Shown in pieces: positions 37,773 to 48,122 of a DNA stretch of 64,000 nucleotides; position 1 is the stretch's first letter; each line of letters opens with the position of its first letter. The stretch covers positions 113,469-177,468 of the forward strand of contig NZ_BCZA01000009.1 of NCBI RefSeq assembly GCF_001598475.1, in the 5' to 3' direction. The translations under genes and the position numbers were made by a program. Under the pieces are notes generated by a model. The model worked only from the letters and a program-made list of their open reading frames with translations, was not told the DNA's origin and ran no database searches. Source of the DNA: Pantoea agglomerans NBRC 102470 (GTDB lineage: Bacteria > Pseudomonadota > Gammaproteobacteria > Enterobacterales > Enterobacteriaceae).

Positions 37773-39359
37773 ATGCAACGTCGCCATTTCCTGAAACTCA
37801 CTGCCGCACTGAGTGCAGCCGGAGCATTACCGCTCTGGAGCCGTTCGCTGATGGCAGCCACCCGTCCGCTGCTGCCGATTCCGTCTCTGCTGGAACCCGA
37901 TGCCAGGGGCAGCTACAGCCTCACCGCGATGCAGGGTACCACCCAGTGGAACGGCAAAGCGGTGCCGACCTGGGGCTATAACGGCAGCCTGCTGGGGCCG
38001 GTGCTGAAGATGCAGAGTGGTAAACCGGTGACGGTGAACATCCATAACCGGCTCAGCGAAGCGACCACACTGCACTGGCACGGGCTGGAAATCCCCGGCG
38101 CAGTGGATGGCGGCCCGCAGGCAGTGATTGCGCCTGGCGGCTCGCGTCAGGTCTCTTTTACGCCCGATCAGCCCGCTGCAACCTGCTGGTATCACCCGCA
38201 TCTGCATGGCAAGACCGGGCATCAGGTGGCTCAGGGGCTGGCGGGACTGATCCTGCTGGAAGATAAAGAGAGCGGAACGCTGCGTTTGCCCTCGCAGTGG
38301 GGTGTGGATGATGTGCCGCTGATTTTTCAGGATAAGCAACTGACCAAAGATGGCAGCCGCATTGATTATCAGCTCGACGTGATGCGCGCCGCGGTGGGCT
38401 GGTTTGGCAACATGATGCTGACCAACGGCGTGCACTATCCGCAGCATGCGGTGCCGCGTGGCTGGCTGCGTCTGCGCCTGCTCAACGGCTGCAATGCCCG
38501 TTCGCTGCATGTTGCCGCCAGCGATAAACGTCCTTTCTACGTGATCGCCAGCGATGGTGGCCTGCTGGCTGAGCCGGTAAAGCTCGACTCGCTGCCGATC
38601 CTGCCGGGCGAGCGTTTTGAGGTGATGATCGATACTTCTGACGGTAACAGCTTCGATCTGGTGACGCTGCCGACAGAGCAGATGGGCATGACGCTGCCGC
38701 CGTTTGACCAGCCGCTGCCGCTGGTGCAGATCCTGCCGCTGCGGGTGATGGCCAGCGCCACGCTGCCGGATCAGCTGGCGACGCTGCCAGCGCTACCCTC
38801 AACAGACGGCCTGACGACACGCTGGCTGCAGTTGATGATGGACCCGCAGCTGGACCAGCAGGGCATGCAGGCGCTGATGCAGCGCTACGGCGAGAAAGCG
38901 ATGGGCAAGGGCGGTCATCACACGATGCCGGAAAAAACGGCTGCCGAGCCGATGCCACCAATGGAAAATATGGATCACAGCATGCACGGCAATACGCCGC
39001 CCGCCGGTTACGATTTCCGCAACGGCAATAAGATTAATGGCCAGGCCTTTGATATGACGAAGCCGTCGTTTGCGGTGAAGCTGGGTGATTACGAGAAGTG
39101 GACGATTTCAGGTGAAGGCGACGCGATGCTGCACCCGTTCCACATTCACGGCACCCAGTTTCGTATTCTTTCAGAAAACGGCAAACCGCCAGCCCCGCAC
39201 CGGCAGGGCTGGAAAGATATGGTGAATGTCGACGGCTGGCGCAGCGAAGTGCTGGTACGCTTCAACTATGTCGCCGCCGCAGAACACGCTTACATGGCCC
39301 ACTGCCATCTGCTGGAGCATGAAGACACCGGCATGATGCTGGGCTTTACCGTCAGCTGA
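37773..39359 (+). CDS. cueO: Periplasmic multicopper oxidase CueO
   Basis: CueO oxidises cuprous copper in the periplasm and so limits copper toxicity. The 528-residue protein has a twin-arginine signal ([19 protein letters not shown]). Copper-site motifs are all present: [23 protein letters not shown] and [13 protein letters not shown]. The lid insert near residues 365-415 is less methionine-rich than in E. coli but keeps several Met and His residues ([10 protein letters not shown]). The ATG at 37773 has AGGA eight bases upstream. A CueR-type promoter lies just ahead. The stop abuts the convergent neighbour without a gap. Confidence 0.96.
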   Translation: MQRRHFLKLTAALSAAGALPLWSRSLMAATRPLLPIPSLLEPDARGSYSLTAMQGTTQWNGKAVPTWGYNGSLLGPVLKMQSGKPVTVNIHNRLSEATTLHWHGLEIPGAVDGGPQAVIAPGGSRQVSFTPDQPAATCWYHPHLHGKTGHQVAQGLAGLILLEDKESGTLRLPSQWGVDDVPLIFQDKQLTKDGSRIDYQLDVMRAAVGWFGNMMLTNGVHYPQHAVPRGWLRLRLLNGCNARSLHVAASDKRPFYVIASDGGLLAEPVKLDSLPILPGERFEVMIDTSDGNSFDLVTLPTEQMGMTLPPFDQPLPLVQILPLRVMASATLPDQLATLPALPSTDGLTTRWLQLMMDPQLDQQGMQALMQRYGEKAMGKGGHHTMPEKTAAEPMPPMENMDHSMHGNTPPAGYDFRNGNKINGQAFDMTKPSFAVKLGDYEKWTISGEGDAMLHPFHIHGTQFRILSENGKPPAPHRQGWKDMVNVDGWRSEVLVRFNYVAAAEHAYMAHCHLLEHEDTGMMLGFTVS

Positions 39360-40643
39360 TTACGCCTGATCCAGCGCCAGCTTCACATCTTCAATCAGGT
39401 CGCCGGCGTTTTCGATGCCAATCGACAGCCGCACCGTGGCGTCAGTGATCCCAATACGCTGACGCACCGCCTGCGGCACGCCGGAGTGGGTGGTGCTGCC
39501 AGGATGGCTGGCCAGCGACTCGGTCCCGCCCAGGCTTACCGCCTGCTTAAACAGCGACAGCGCATTAAGAAAACGGAACGCAGCGGGCTGATCGCCGACG
39601 ATATCAAATGAGAAGGTCGAACCGGCACCGCTGCACTGCTCGCGATAGGTTTTCCCTTCGGCGCTCTCCGCATCCAGATAGGGCAGCCAGTGCAGCTTCG
39701 CCACTTTCGGGTGATCGCGCAGAAACGCCGCGACCGCTTCCGCATTCTGCCAGGCTTTCTCCATGCGTAGCGACAGCGTTTCCAGCGAGCGGCTGAGCAT
39801 CCAGCTTGAGTGTGGATCCAGCTGCGTGCCGATAGCGCTGCGCAGGGCGCGCACTTTCGCCATCAGCGCTTTACTGCCCATCGCCGCGCCTGCAATCAGG
39901 TCAGAGTGACCGCCAACATACTTGGTCAGCGAGTAGAGCGACAGGTCAGCGCCCAGCGTTAGCGGCTGCTGGAACAGCGGGCCGAGCAGCGTGTTGTCAC
40001 AGGCGATAATCGGTCGTGAACCCTGCTGCTGATCAATCTCATCAGCGATACGCGCCATCAGACGGATATTGACCAGGCTGTTGGTGGGATTCGCTGGCGT
40101 TTCAATCAGGATCAACGCTACCCGGCCCTGGGCCATCGCCTGCTGAGCGGCTTCACGCACTTTGACTTCATCATTGCCGTCGCTGAAACCCACCGCTTTG
40201 ATGTCCAGATTGTGCAGCGTCTTGCTAAGCAGGGTTTCGGTGCCGCCATACAGCGGCTGGGAATGCAGGATCACCTCGCCCGGACGGGCAAACGTCAGCA
40301 GGGCAGTGGAGATGGCGGCCATACCGGAAGAGAAGAGCGAACAGCTCTCCGCCTGCTCATAGACCGCCAGCCGATCTTCTACAATTTCGCTGTTAGGGTG
40401 GTTAAAGCGGGAATAGACCAGCCCGCCCGATTTGCCTTCCGGCGGCTCACGTCGGCCAGAGACGTAATCAAAGAAATCCCGTCCCTCTTCGGCGCTGTCA
40501 AAGACAAAGGTTGATGTCAGAAACACCGGCGGCTTCACCGCACCTTCAGAGAGGCGGGGATCATAGCCATAGTTCAGCATCTGGGTTTCAGGGTGCAGCG
40601 GCCTGTCGCCGATATGCGTTTTTTTGCTTGAAGATGAAGTCAT
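39360..40643 (-). CDS. Cys/Met metabolism PLP-dependent enzyme (cystathionine gamma-synthase/lyase family)
   Basis: A 427-residue fold-type I PLP enzyme. The cofactor lysine is Lys241 in [39 protein letters not shown] and [15 protein letters not shown] are family segments. Such proteins include cystathionine gamma-synthase, beta/gamma-lyases, methionine gamma-lyase and O-acetylhomoserine sulfhydrylase. Which reaction applies cannot be settled here. The N-terminus is longer than in MetB, and it is not beside metJ or metL. Its stop codon abuts that of cueO. No clear operon partner or regulator is visible. Confidence 0.85.
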   Translation of the reverse strand: MTSSSSKKTHIGDRPLHPETQMLNYGYDPRLSEGAVKPPVFLTSTFVFDSAEEGRDFFDYVSGRREPPEGKSGGLVYSRFNHPNSEIVEDRLAVYEQAESCSLFSSGMAAISTALLTFARPGEVILHSQPLYGGTETLLSKTLHNLDIKAVGFSDGNDEVKVREAAQQAMAQGRVALILIETPANPTNSLVNIRLMARIADEIDQQQGSRPIIACDNTLLGPLFQQPLTLGADLSLYSLTKYVGGHSDLIAGAAMGSKALMAKVRALRSAIGTQLDPHSSWMLSRSLETLSLRMEKAWQNAEAVAAFLRDHPKVAKLHWLPYLDAESAEGKTYREQCSGAGSTFSFDIVGDQPAAFRFLNALSLFKQAVSLGGTESLASHPGSTTHSGVPQAVRQRIGITDATVRLSIGIENAGDLIEDVKLALDQA

Positions 40644-40878
40644 TGTGATCTCCGGCCAGCGGCGCGAGTAGGGTAACGATCTGTTGGATAAAGGCTACCA
40701 TGCAGCGAATCATGCTGGTAAATGCCAGAATGTTCTAAGGTAATGCGCATTTCAGCGAGCCGCAGGCGGCGGGTAATAATTTTCGCGACGTAATCGTTTG
40801 CTTATGGGGCCGCGCAGCCGTCGCTGCTGCGTCTGTGATAGACTCCGGGGCTTTTCTGACGTAACCGGGCTGAACGCA

Positions 40879-41415
40879 ATGAAACACACTGTTGAAGTGA
40901 TGATCCCTGAACAGGCAATCGCCACGCGCATCGCTGAACTGGGCAAAGAGATTAACGACCACTACCGCGACAGCGGCAGCGATATGGTGCTGGTGGGGCT
41001 GCTGCGCGGCTCCTTTATGTTCATGGCTGATCTCTGTCGCGCCATCGATGTGCCGCATGAAGTCGACTTTATGACGGCTTCCAGTTACGGCAGCGGGATG
41101 TCCAGCACGCGTGATGTGAAAATCCTGAAAGATCTGGATGAAGACATTCGTGGCAAGGATGTGCTGATCGTCGAAGATATCATCGACTCCGGCAACACCC
41201 TGAGCAAAGTGCGAGAGATTCTGCAACTGCGTCAGCCAAAATCTCTGGCGATCTGTACCCTGCTGGATAAGCCAGAGCGCCGTGAAGTTGAAGTGAACGT
41301 CGAATATGTCGGCTTTGCGATTCCGGATGAGTTCGTGGTGGGCTTTGGTATCGACTATGCTCAGCACTATCGCCATCTGCCTTATATTGGCAAAGTGGTG
41401 CCGCTGGAATCCTGA
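40879..41415 (+). CDS. hpt: Hypoxanthine phosphoribosyltransferase Hpt
   Basis: Hpt salvages hypoxanthine, and weakly guanine, with PRPP to form IMP or GMP. The 178 residues equal E. coli Hpt. The PRPP motif is [14 protein letters not shown], and the [15 protein letters not shown] and [16 protein letters not shown] segments are conserved. The ATG at 40879 follows the conserved start [12 protein letters not shown]. It converges with can across 80 bp, where a nine-pair stem GCCTGCACC / GGTGTAGGC (41443-41468) may help separate transcripts. Confidence 0.97.
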   Translation: MKHTVEVMIPEQAIATRIAELGKEINDHYRDSGSDMVLVGLLRGSFMFMADLCRAIDVPHEVDFMTASSYGSGMSSTRDVKILKDLDEDIRGKDVLIVEDIIDSGNTLSKVREILQLRQPKSLAICTLLDKPERREVEVNVEYVGFAIPDEFVVGFGIDYAQHYRHLPYIGKVVPLES

Positions 41416-41495
41416 TACCGCTCTACCGCACATTCTTCCAAGGCCTGCACCGGTTGCCTGGTGTAGGCTATGCCGCGCTTTACGCTGCGATCGGC

Positions 41496-42152
41496 TCAGG
41501 CCTCGCCGTTCTTCCGCAGATTTGCAATGCCGTGGCGGTAGCGCTGTTCGAGGATCTCCCGGCTGTTTGCCGTCACATCAAGGTTACGCAGACAGCCGTC
41601 CTGAATGCCGTATACCCAGCCGTGCAGGGAGACATCCTTTCCGCGTTTCCAGGCAGATTGCAGTACGGTGGAGTGCCCCAGGTTATAGACTTGTTCAATA
41701 ACGTTGATTTCGCACAGTTTGTCCAGGCGCTTATCCGGCGGGAGTTCCCCCAGCAACACGCTATGCTTGTACCAGAGGTCGCGGATGTGCAGCAGCCAGT
41801 TGTCGATTAATCCCAGTTCCGGGTTATCCATCGCCGCCTGCACGCCGCCGCAGCCGTAATGGCCGCAGACGATAACGTGTTCCACTTCCAGCACTTCGAT
41901 AGCGTACTGCACCACGGACAGACAGTTCAGGTCGGTGTGGATTACCAGATTGGCCACGTTGCGGTGAACGAAGAGTTCGCCGGGTTCGAGCCCGGTCAGA
42001 CGTTCGGCAGGAACCCGGCTGTCAGAACAGCCAATCCACAGGAAGCGCGGTTTTTGTGCCTGGGCGAGCCGCTCAAAAAAGCTGGGATCTTCTTCAACCA
42101 GTAATTTTGACCATTCGCGGTTGTTTCTGATCAGGGTGTTGATGTCTGTCAT
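41496..42152 (-). CDS. can: Beta-class carbonic anhydrase Can
   Basis: Can interconverts CO2 and bicarbonate, supplying bicarbonate for biosynthesis. The 218-residue protein begins [20 protein letters not shown]. Zinc ligands Cys42 and Asp44 (GCSDSR) and the HYGCGG pair (about His98 and Cys101) are present. The start at 42152 is set by homology; the frame runs further 5' with no similarity. It is divergent from yadG and convergent with hpt, as in E. coli. Confidence 0.97.
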   Translation of the reverse strand: MTDINTLIRNNREWSKLLVEEDPSFFERLAQAQKPRFLWIGCSDSRVPAERLTGLEPGELFVHRNVANLVIHTDLNCLSVVQYAIEVLEVEHVIVCGHYGCGGVQAAMDNPELGLIDNWLLHIRDLWYKHSVLLGELPPDKRLDKLCEINVIEQVYNLGHSTVLQSAWKRGKDVSLHGWVYGIQDGCLRNLDVTANSREILEQRYRHGIANLRKNGEA

Positions 42153-42260
42153 GGTGTAGAGCGACCGGTTACTGCGCAGAGTGCGCGCGCGTACTATATG
42201 ACAGGGCCTGATAAATTTAAACGGCATTGCAATGCCATCAAAACAGGGTATGGATGCAGA

Positions 42261-43190
42261 ATGACTTATGCACTGGAACTTTCCCGGCTGACCAAGACCT
42301 ATCCCGGCGGCGTGCAGGCGCTGAAGGGCATCGATCTTAACGTTGAAGCGGGTGACTTTTATGCGCTGCTGGGGCCAAACGGTGCCGGTAAATCGACCAC
42401 CATCGGAATTATCAGTTCGCTGGTTAACAAATCCGAGGGCAGCGTGCGGGTGTTTGGCTACGATCTCGAAAAAGATGTGGTGAATGCCAAGCGCCAGCTC
42501 GGCCTGGTGCCGCAGGAGTTTAACTTCAACCCGTTTGAGACGGTGATGCAAATCGTTGTTAATCAGGCGGGTTACTACGGCGTTGAGCGTCGTGAAGCCA
42601 ATGAGCGGGCAGAAAAGTATCTGAAGCAGCTCGATCTGTGGGGAAAACGCGCTGAACGTGCACGCATGCTTTCCGGCGGGATGAAGCGTCGGCTGATGAT
42701 CGCCCGTGCGCTGATGCATGAGCCTAAGCTGCTGATTCTGGATGAACCCACCGCTGGCGTGGATATCGAACTGCGACGCTCAATGTGGGTGTTCCTGAAA
42801 GATCTCAATGCCAAAGGCACGACCATTATTCTCACTACCCACTATCTGGAAGAGGCGGAGATGCTGTGCCGCAACATCGGTATCATCCAGAGCGGTGAGC
42901 TGGTGGAGAACACCTCAATGAAAGGGCTGCTCTCCAAGCTCAAATCAGAAACCTTTATCCTGGATCTGGCACCCCGCAGTCCGCTGCCCACGCTGGAAGG
43001 GTTCCAGTACCGGCTGACCGATACCTCAACGCTCGAAGTGGAAGTGCTGCGTGAGCAGGGGCTCAACAGCGTCTTCAGCCAGCTTAGCGCGCAGGGTGTG
43101 CAGGTGCTGAGTATGCGCAATAAAGCCAACCGTCTTGAAGAGCTGTTTGTGGGTCTGACGACGCAGGGAAAAACAGGAGCAAAAGCATGA
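42261..43190 (+). CDS. yadG: ABC-2 exporter ATP-binding protein YadG
   Basis: The ATPase of a two-gene ABC-2 type exporter. The 309 residues match E. coli YadG (308). Walker A is GPNGAGKST, the signature is [13 protein letters not shown], and Walker B is [12 protein letters not shown] with the H-loop histidine in LTTHYLEEA. The ATG at 42261 has GGA seven bases upstream. The stop overlaps the yadH start (ATGA). Substrate is unknown. Confidence 0.94.
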   Translation: MTYALELSRLTKTYPGGVQALKGIDLNVEAGDFYALLGPNGAGKSTTIGIISSLVNKSEGSVRVFGYDLEKDVVNAKRQLGLVPQEFNFNPFETVMQIVVNQAGYYGVERREANERAEKYLKQLDLWGKRAERARMLSGGMKRRLMIARALMHEPKLLILDEPTAGVDIELRRSMWVFLKDLNAKGTTIILTTHYLEEAEMLCRNIGIIQSGELVENTSMKGLLSKLKSETFILDLAPRSPLPTLEGFQYRLTDTSTLEVEVLREQGLNSVFSQLSAQGVQVLSMRNKANRLEELFVGLTTQGKTGAKA

Positions 43191-43957
43191 CACATCTCTA
43201 CTGGGTGGCGCTGAAGAGCATCTGGGCCAAAGAGGTTAACCGTTTCGCCCGCATCTGGATCCAGACGCTGGTACCGCCGGTCATCACCATGACGCTCTAT
43301 TTCATCATTTTTGGCAACCTGATCGGGTCGCGCATCGGTGAAATGCACGGCTTCAGCTATATGCAGTTCATCGTGCCGGGATTGATCATGATGGCGGTCA
43401 TCACTAACGCCTATGCCAACGTGGCGTCGTCGTTCTTCAGCGCCAAGTTCCAGCGCAATATTGAAGAGCTGCTGGTCGCGCCGGTGCCGACCCACATCAT
43501 CATTGCCGGCTATGTTGGCGGCGGCGTGGCGCGTGGTGTCTGCGTGGGTATTCTGGTGACGGCCATCTCGCTGTTCTTTGTGCCGTTCCACGTGCATTCC
43601 TGGACGATGGTGGCGGTCACGCTGCTGCTGACCGCGATTCTGTTTTCACTGGCAGGTCTGCTGAACGCTGTCTTTGCGCGCACGTTTGACGATATCAGCC
43701 TGATCCCGACCTTTGTGCTGACGCCACTGACTTATCTGGGCGGCGTATTCTATTCACTGAGTTTGCTGCCGCCGATCTGGCAGGCTGTCTCTAAACTCAA
43801 TCCAATCGTTTATATGATTAGCGGATTCCGTTATGGCTTCCTCGGCATTAATGATGTGCCGCTAGTGTTTACCCTCTCGGTGCTGGTGGCCTTTATTCTG
43901 GTGTTCTACTGGCTGGTCTATGCGCTGATACAGCGCGGACGCGGATTACGCACCTGA
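43187..43957 (+). CDS. yadH: ABC-2 exporter permease YadH
   Basis: The membrane partner of YadG. The 256-residue protein has about six membrane segments and the ABC-2 signature region GLLNAVFARTFDDISLIPTF. It is translationally coupled to yadG by a 4 bp ATGA overlap. A strong terminator follows. Function in E. coli is not established, and I assign none here. Confidence 0.94.
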   Translation: MTHLYWVALKSIWAKEVNRFARIWIQTLVPPVITMTLYFIIFGNLIGSRIGEMHGFSYMQFIVPGLIMMAVITNAYANVASSFFSAKFQRNIEELLVAPVPTHIIIAGYVGGGVARGVCVGILVTAISLFFVPFHVHSWTMVAVTLLLTAILFSLAGLLNAVFARTFDDISLIPTFVLTPLTYLGGVFYSLSLLPPIWQAVSKLNPIVYMISGFRYGFLGINDVPLVFTLSVLVAFILVFYWLVYALIQRGRGLRT

Positions 43958-43977
43958 CGTTAAGCTGAATGGTAAGG

Positions 43978-44009
43978 GCCACGCTGCGATAAGGGCGTGG
44001 CTTTTTTTT
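43978..44009 (+). terminator. Rho-independent terminator of yadGH
   Basis: GCCACGC (43978-43984), ten-base loop, GCGTGGC (43995-44001), then eight T (44002-44009). Strong intrinsic terminator. Confidence 0.92.
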
Positions 44010-44381
44010 GGGTGGAGAGCAAATCACGCTGACTACGGTTCTGCCTGGCCTTAAAAATCACCTTAAAACCCGCCTCATTCGTTATATTTTGTCTCTGAAG
44101 CCGCCCGACGCCTCGCTTACACCCTTGCTCACAAAAAATAACCCTAAGTATTATCTGATAATACTCTGACATCTTTCGCTATCTGAATGATTCTTAACTA
44201 TTAAATATTTTTTAAGAATAGCCTTAAAGTCTGGCTGTTGTTTATTTGATTATGAATTATCAGAATAGCGCCGGAATAAGGTTATTCCTCTGCTCAGGGA
44301 CGAATGAGTAGGCTAAGAGTCTTCTTAATAAGAAAAATGGCAACCGAATCAGGGCCAGTTTTTAATCAAAGGCAGGAAAAG
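44010..44381 (+). promoter_or_regulatory. AT-rich upstream region of the acyltransferase gene
   Basis: About 370 bp with no gene, strikingly AT-rich from 44160 to 44270. An inverted repeat ATTCTTAA (44190-44197) / TTAAGAAT (44212-44219) may be an operator. The composition is of the kind bound by H-NS. An in-frame upstream ATG at 44304 extends the next gene without conserved sequence and is rejected. Confidence 0.4.
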
Positions 44382-45395
44382 ATGAATCGTATAACGTGGA
44401 TCGATAATCTGCGGGGATTGAGTATTCTCGCAATCATTTTTTTGCACAGCACTATTGCCGTACATAATAACGCCGGACACTTTACCGCCTTCAGCGGCCT
44501 GTTAAATGAGATGCTGGCACCGGTAAGGCTGGGGCTGATGTTCTTTGTTTCAGGTTTATTTGTCGATGCCGGGTTAAGAAAAGGCCTGGGTCCTTTTTTT
44601 AATAACAAGGTGCGCAGTATTCTCTATCCATTTGTGGTCTGGGTTGCAGTCTACGGCGGGTTGAAAATCCTGTTTAGCTCGATGGCTAATACGCCGCAAT
44701 CACCGATGAATATTATTCTCTCCCACCTGACCGGTGGCGGTGATATGACCTGGTTCCTGCATTCGCTGTTTATCTTCTTTATTGTGATTATCTTTGCCCG
44801 TCACTTGCCGTTCCTGCTGGTATTTGCCATCTGTATGACGCTGAGCTGGGCGCTGCCAGCGATTGAGGCGGATGGCGTGTTTGCCAGCTTCGACAATACC
44901 CACATCAATAAATCGCTTTATCTGTTTGTATTCTTCTATCTCGGCGATTACGTCGTGAGGAAGCAGGTGGATATCGCAGAGAAAGTGCAGCATGGCCCGA
45001 CGCTGTTTATCTCGGTAATTAGTTTTGTGCTGCTCTCCTGCCTGAATATCTTTGTACTGGAGCGTCATTCCCAGGCGTTATTGTCACCGCTGGCACTATT
45101 ATCGGTTCCGTTCTTTGTCTGGATTGCGCTGAAACTGAAGTCTGAACTGGTCTACTACATAGGCGTCAATTCTATCGTCTTCTATCTGTCGCATTATCTG
45201 GCGATTCAGTTCTTCAGTAAGATTGTGAAGTTTGAAAGCCCGTCAGCCTGGGTAAATGACCTGAAGTTTATTTCGGCGTTCCTGGTGGCGCTGGCGTTAC
45301 CGTGGACATTATGTCTGATGAGAAAACGCGGCTGGTTTAATTTCCTCTTTACGATGAAAAAGTCATCGAAGCCGATGACAACCAAACCGGTTTAA
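44382..45395 (+). CDS. Acyltransferase family 3 membrane protein
   Basis: A 337-residue polytopic protein of the acyltransferase-3 family (OafA/OpgC/WecH relatives), which O-acylate glycans or lipid-linked sugars. The start MNRITWIDNLRGLSILAIIF contains the typical Asp/Arg-Gly-Leu segment, and FLHSTIAVHN supplies the catalytic-type histidine. About ten membrane helices are visible, with a basic C-terminus. The ATG at 44382 has AGGA six bases upstream. It stands alone between two terminators, and its upstream region is AT-rich, which suggests acquisition. The acceptor is unknown. Confidence 0.85.
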   Translation: MNRITWIDNLRGLSILAIIFLHSTIAVHNNAGHFTAFSGLLNEMLAPVRLGLMFFVSGLFVDAGLRKGLGPFFNNKVRSILYPFVVWVAVYGGLKILFSSMANTPQSPMNIILSHLTGGGDMTWFLHSLFIFFIVIIFARHLPFLLVFAICMTLSWALPAIEADGVFASFDNTHINKSLYLFVFFYLGDYVVRKQVDIAEKVQHGPTLFISVISFVLLSCLNIFVLERHSQALLSPLALLSVPFFVWIALKLKSELVYYIGVNSIVFYLSHYLAIQFFSKIVKFESPSAWVNDLKFISAFLVALALPWTLCLMRKRGWFNFLFTMKKSSKPMTTKPV

Positions 45396-45416
45396 TTACT
45401 GCAGCAGAAATAAAAA

Positions 45417-45447
45417 GGGCCGCCCGTTTTAACGGCGGCCCTTTTTT
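45417..45447. terminator. Shared terminator of the acyltransferase gene and panD
   Basis: GGGCCGCC (45417-45424) pairs with GGCGGCCC (45434-45441), with an inner CCGTT/AACGG stem. Six T follow on the + strand and five A precede it, giving a T-run on the - strand as well. It should serve both converging genes. Confidence 0.9.
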
Positions 45448-45460
45448 AATCAGGTTTTAA

Positions 45461-45841
45461 TCAGGCAATCTGCACCGGCAGCGCTTTCGCCAGACGCTTC
45501 ATCTGGTTGTCACCTTCAAAATAGGCGACCTTAGGCTGCCACTGACGCGCCTCGGCATCGTCTACCTGCACATAGGAGCAGATAATTAAAATATCGCCTT
45601 CGCAGGCGCAGCGGGCGGCCGCACCGTTGACCGAGATGATTTTCGAGCCACGCTCAGCCGCGATAGCGTAAGTGGAAAAGCGCTGACCGTTGGTGACGTT
45701 ATAAATATCGATCGCTTCATATTGCAGAATGCCGGAAGCATCCAGGAAATCCTGATCGATAGCGCAGGAACCTTCATAATTGAGGTCCGCCTGCGTCACC
45801 TTCACGCGGTGCAATTTGCCTTGCAGAACTGTGCGAATCAT
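45461..45841 (-). CDS. panD: Aspartate 1-decarboxylase proenzyme PanD
   Basis: PanD decarboxylates aspartate to beta-alanine for pantothenate. It is a pyruvoyl enzyme that self-cleaves at Gly24-Ser25 (YEGSCAID), assisted in enterobacteria by PanZ (not in window). The 126 residues equal E. coli. It is the last gene of the leftward panB-panC-panD group, 47 bp from panC. Confidence 0.97.
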   Translation of the reverse strand: MIRTVLQGKLHRVKVTQADLNYEGSCAIDQDFLDASGILQYEAIDIYNVTNGQRFSTYAIAAERGSKIISVNGAAARCACEGDILIICSYVQVDDAEARQWQPKVAYFEGDNQMKRLAKALPVQIA

Positions 45842-45888
45842 AGCCAGAAACCTTGTCAGAGAAATAAAATAACCTGCAGCGGGATTGA

Positions 45889-46743
45889 TTACTGCGTCAG
45901 GTCAACGGTTTGATTATCAATCAGGCGGGCCTTGCCCAGCCAGGCGGCCATCAGCACCACCGCGCGCTGGCTGTCCACCGTCAGCGGTTGCAGCGTTTCC
46001 GCATCACAGATCGCCAGGCCATCAGGACGCAATCCCTGCGCCAGCAGTGCCTCACTGGCAGCCTCAATGATCTCGTCAATATGACGCTCGCCATTCTCCA
46101 GCCGCGTCGCCATCTCATGCATCACCTGGCTCAGGACCGGAGCCAGCTTACGCTCATCTGCCGTCAGGTAGCCGTTGCGCGAACTCAGCGCCAGGCCATC
46201 TTTAGCGCGCACCGTAGGCACACCAACAATCTCAATGTCGAAGCCCATATCGGCCACCATCTTACGAATGATAGCCAGCTGCTGAAAATCCTTTTCACCG
46301 AAACAGGCAATATCGGGCTGTACCAGATTAAACAGTTTGCTGACGATAGTGGCCACACCGCGAAAATGACCTGGACGTGTGGCCCCTTCCAGCAGGGAAG
46401 AGAGCACAGGCACCTCAACAAAGGTCTGATTCTGCGCGCCCTGCGGATAGACTTCAGCAGGTGAGGGGGCGAAGACCACGTCAACCTGGTGGCGATTCAG
46501 CTTTTCACAATCTTCCTGCAGCGTGCGCGGGTAGCGCGCTAAATCATCGGCGCGATCGAACTGCATCGGATTGACAAAGATCGAGACAATCACGATGTCG
46601 CCGCGCGCCCGTGCTTCATCCACCAGCGTCAGATGACCTTCATGCAGGTTGCCCATGGTCGGCACCAGCGCAATGCGTTTACCCTGCTGGCGCCAGCGAC
46701 GGACTTCCTGGCGCAGCATCAGCAGCGTTTCAATGATCAACAC
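45889..46743 (-). CDS. panC: Pantothenate synthetase PanC
   Basis: PanC joins pantoate and beta-alanine using ATP. The 284-residue protein has the nucleotidyltransferase HIGH-type motif in [14 protein letters not shown] and the KMSKS-like region in [29 protein letters not shown] and [10 protein letters not shown] are conserved. It follows panB by 15 bp and precedes panD. Confidence 0.97.
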   Translation of the reverse strand: MLIIETLLMLRQEVRRWRQQGKRIALVPTMGNLHEGHLTLVDEARARGDIVIVSIFVNPMQFDRADDLARYPRTLQEDCEKLNRHQVDVVFAPSPAEVYPQGAQNQTFVEVPVLSSLLEGATRPGHFRGVATIVSKLFNLVQPDIACFGEKDFQQLAIIRKMVADMGFDIEIVGVPTVRAKDGLALSSRNGYLTADERKLAPVLSQVMHEMATRLENGERHIDEIIEAASEALLAQGLRPDGLAICDAETLQPLTVDSQRAVVLMAAWLGKARLIDNQTVDLTQ

Positions 46744-46758
46744 GGTGACTCTCCTGGA

Positions 46759-47553
46759 TTACTGGAAACTGTGCTCTGCCGCCGGATAGGTTCCGGCCTC
46801 GACTTCGGCGATATAGTGGCGAATCGCCGCGCGAACATCGCCGGTCTCCGCCAGGAAATTTTTGGCAAATTTGGGAATGTGGCCGCCGGTCACGCCCAGC
46901 GCGTCATGCATCACCAGAATCTGACCATCGGTGACATTGCCGGCACCGATACCGATCACCGGGATGGTGAGCGCGTCGGTAATCCGCTGCGCTACCGACA
47001 CCGGCACACACTCCAGCACCATCAGCTGTGCACCTGCGGCTTCCAGCGCCAGCGCATCGGCCAGCAACTGCTCTGCACCGGCTTCATCCCGGCCCTGCAC
47101 TTTATAGCCGCCAAAGATATTGACCGACTGCGGTGTCAGGCCCAGATGACCACATACCGGAACGGCCCGCTCGGTCAGCATCTGCACGGTCTCAGCCAGC
47201 CAGCTGCCGCCTTCCAGCTTCACCATGTTAGCACCGGCACGCATCAGCTGCGCGGCGTTGTCAAAGGTCTGCTGTGGCGTGGCATAACTCATAAACGGCA
47301 GGTCGGCGAGCAGCAGTGCCTGTGGTGCGCCACGGCGCACGGCGGCGGTGTGATAGGCGATGTCGCTGACCGTGACCGGCAGGGTGGAATCATGCCCCTG
47401 CACCGTCATCCCTAAAGAATCACCAACCAGCAGCACCTGAATGCCTTCATCGGCAAACAAGCGGGCAAAACTGAAATCGTAGGCGGTCAGGGTCGCGAAT
47501 TTTTTACCGCTGGCTTTCGCCTGACGCAGATGTGAAATCGTGGTGGGTTTCAT
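46759..47553 (-). CDS. panB: Ketopantoate hydroxymethyltransferase PanB
   Basis: PanB transfers a hydroxymethyl group from methylene-tetrahydrofolate to 2-oxoisovalerate, starting pantothenate synthesis. The 264-residue protein has the magnesium-binding [18 protein letters not shown] segment, then [17 protein letters not shown] and VIGIGAG. It heads panB-panC-panD. It lies 83 bp downstream of folK, which may share the transcript. Confidence 0.97.
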   Translation of the reverse strand: MKPTTISHLRQAKASGKKFATLTAYDFSFARLFADEGIQVLLVGDSLGMTVQGHDSTLPVTVSDIAYHTAAVRRGAPQALLLADLPFMSYATPQQTFDNAAQLMRAGANMVKLEGGSWLAETVQMLTERAVPVCGHLGLTPQSVNIFGGYKVQGRDEAGAEQLLADALALEAAGAQLMVLECVPVSVAQRITDALTIPVIGIGAGNVTDGQILVMHDALGVTGGHIPKFAKNFLAETGDVRAAIRHYIAEVEAGTYPAAEHSFQ

Positions 47554-47636
47554 GGCGCTCTCAACTCAGGAATTCTGATGGGCGCAGTTTACTGGATAGC
47601 GTGAAAGAGCGGAATCAGAGATGTGCGTTTGTCTGC

Positions 47637-48122
47637 TCAGCCGTGCCACAGCACGATGCTGCTGCTGTCGAGGGTAGCCAGGATTGTGCTGAGTGCGCGG
47701 CCGTCGGGCAGGCGGGCGTCTGGCGCAATCGCCAGCAGGGGCACCAGCATAAACGCACGATTCAGCAGATCATAGTGCGGCACAATCAGCCGCTCCGTGT
47801 TGATGTGCGCCTCGCCAAACAGCATCAGATCGATATCCAGCGTGCGCGGACCCCAGCGTTCTGCCTTGCGCACCCGGCCATGCTCCCGCTCGATCCGCTG
47901 GGTATGGTCAAGCAGCGCTTCGGCACTGAGATCGGTCTCCAGCGCCACGGCGGCATTGAGAAAATCGGGCTGATCGGGCGGGCCATAAGGCGGCGTGCGG
48001 TAGAACGGCGAGGTAGCGATGCGTTGCGTCTGCGGCAACGCATCCAGTGCGGTCAGCGCTGCATCAACCTGATGCAGCGGATCGGCCAGGTTACTGCCTA
48101 ACGCGAGGTAAACCCGTGTCAT
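47637..48122 (-). CDS. folK: HPPK: hydroxymethyl-dihydropterin pyrophosphokinase FolK
   Basis: FolK moves pyrophosphate from ATP to 6-hydroxymethyl-7,8-dihydropterin in folate synthesis. The 161-residue protein has the start YLALGSNL, the [20 protein letters not shown] substrate loop and [13 protein letters not shown] with the paired magnesium aspartates. Its ATG overlaps the pcnB stop by four bases (ATGA), so the genes are coupled. Confidence 0.97.
   Translation of the reverse strand: MTRVYLALGSNLADPLHQVDAALTALDALPQTQRIATSPFYRTPPYGPPDQPDFLNAAVALETDLSAEALLDHTQRIEREHGRVRKAERWGPRTLDIDLMLFGEAHINTERLIVPHYDLLNRAFMLVPLLAIAPDARLPDGRALSTILATLDSSSIVLWHG

Noticed and set aside
41496..42719. Extended start for can giving about 407 residues
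   Set aside because: The extra N-terminus would run antisense through yadG and has no homology; Can is conserved from MTDINTL at 42152.
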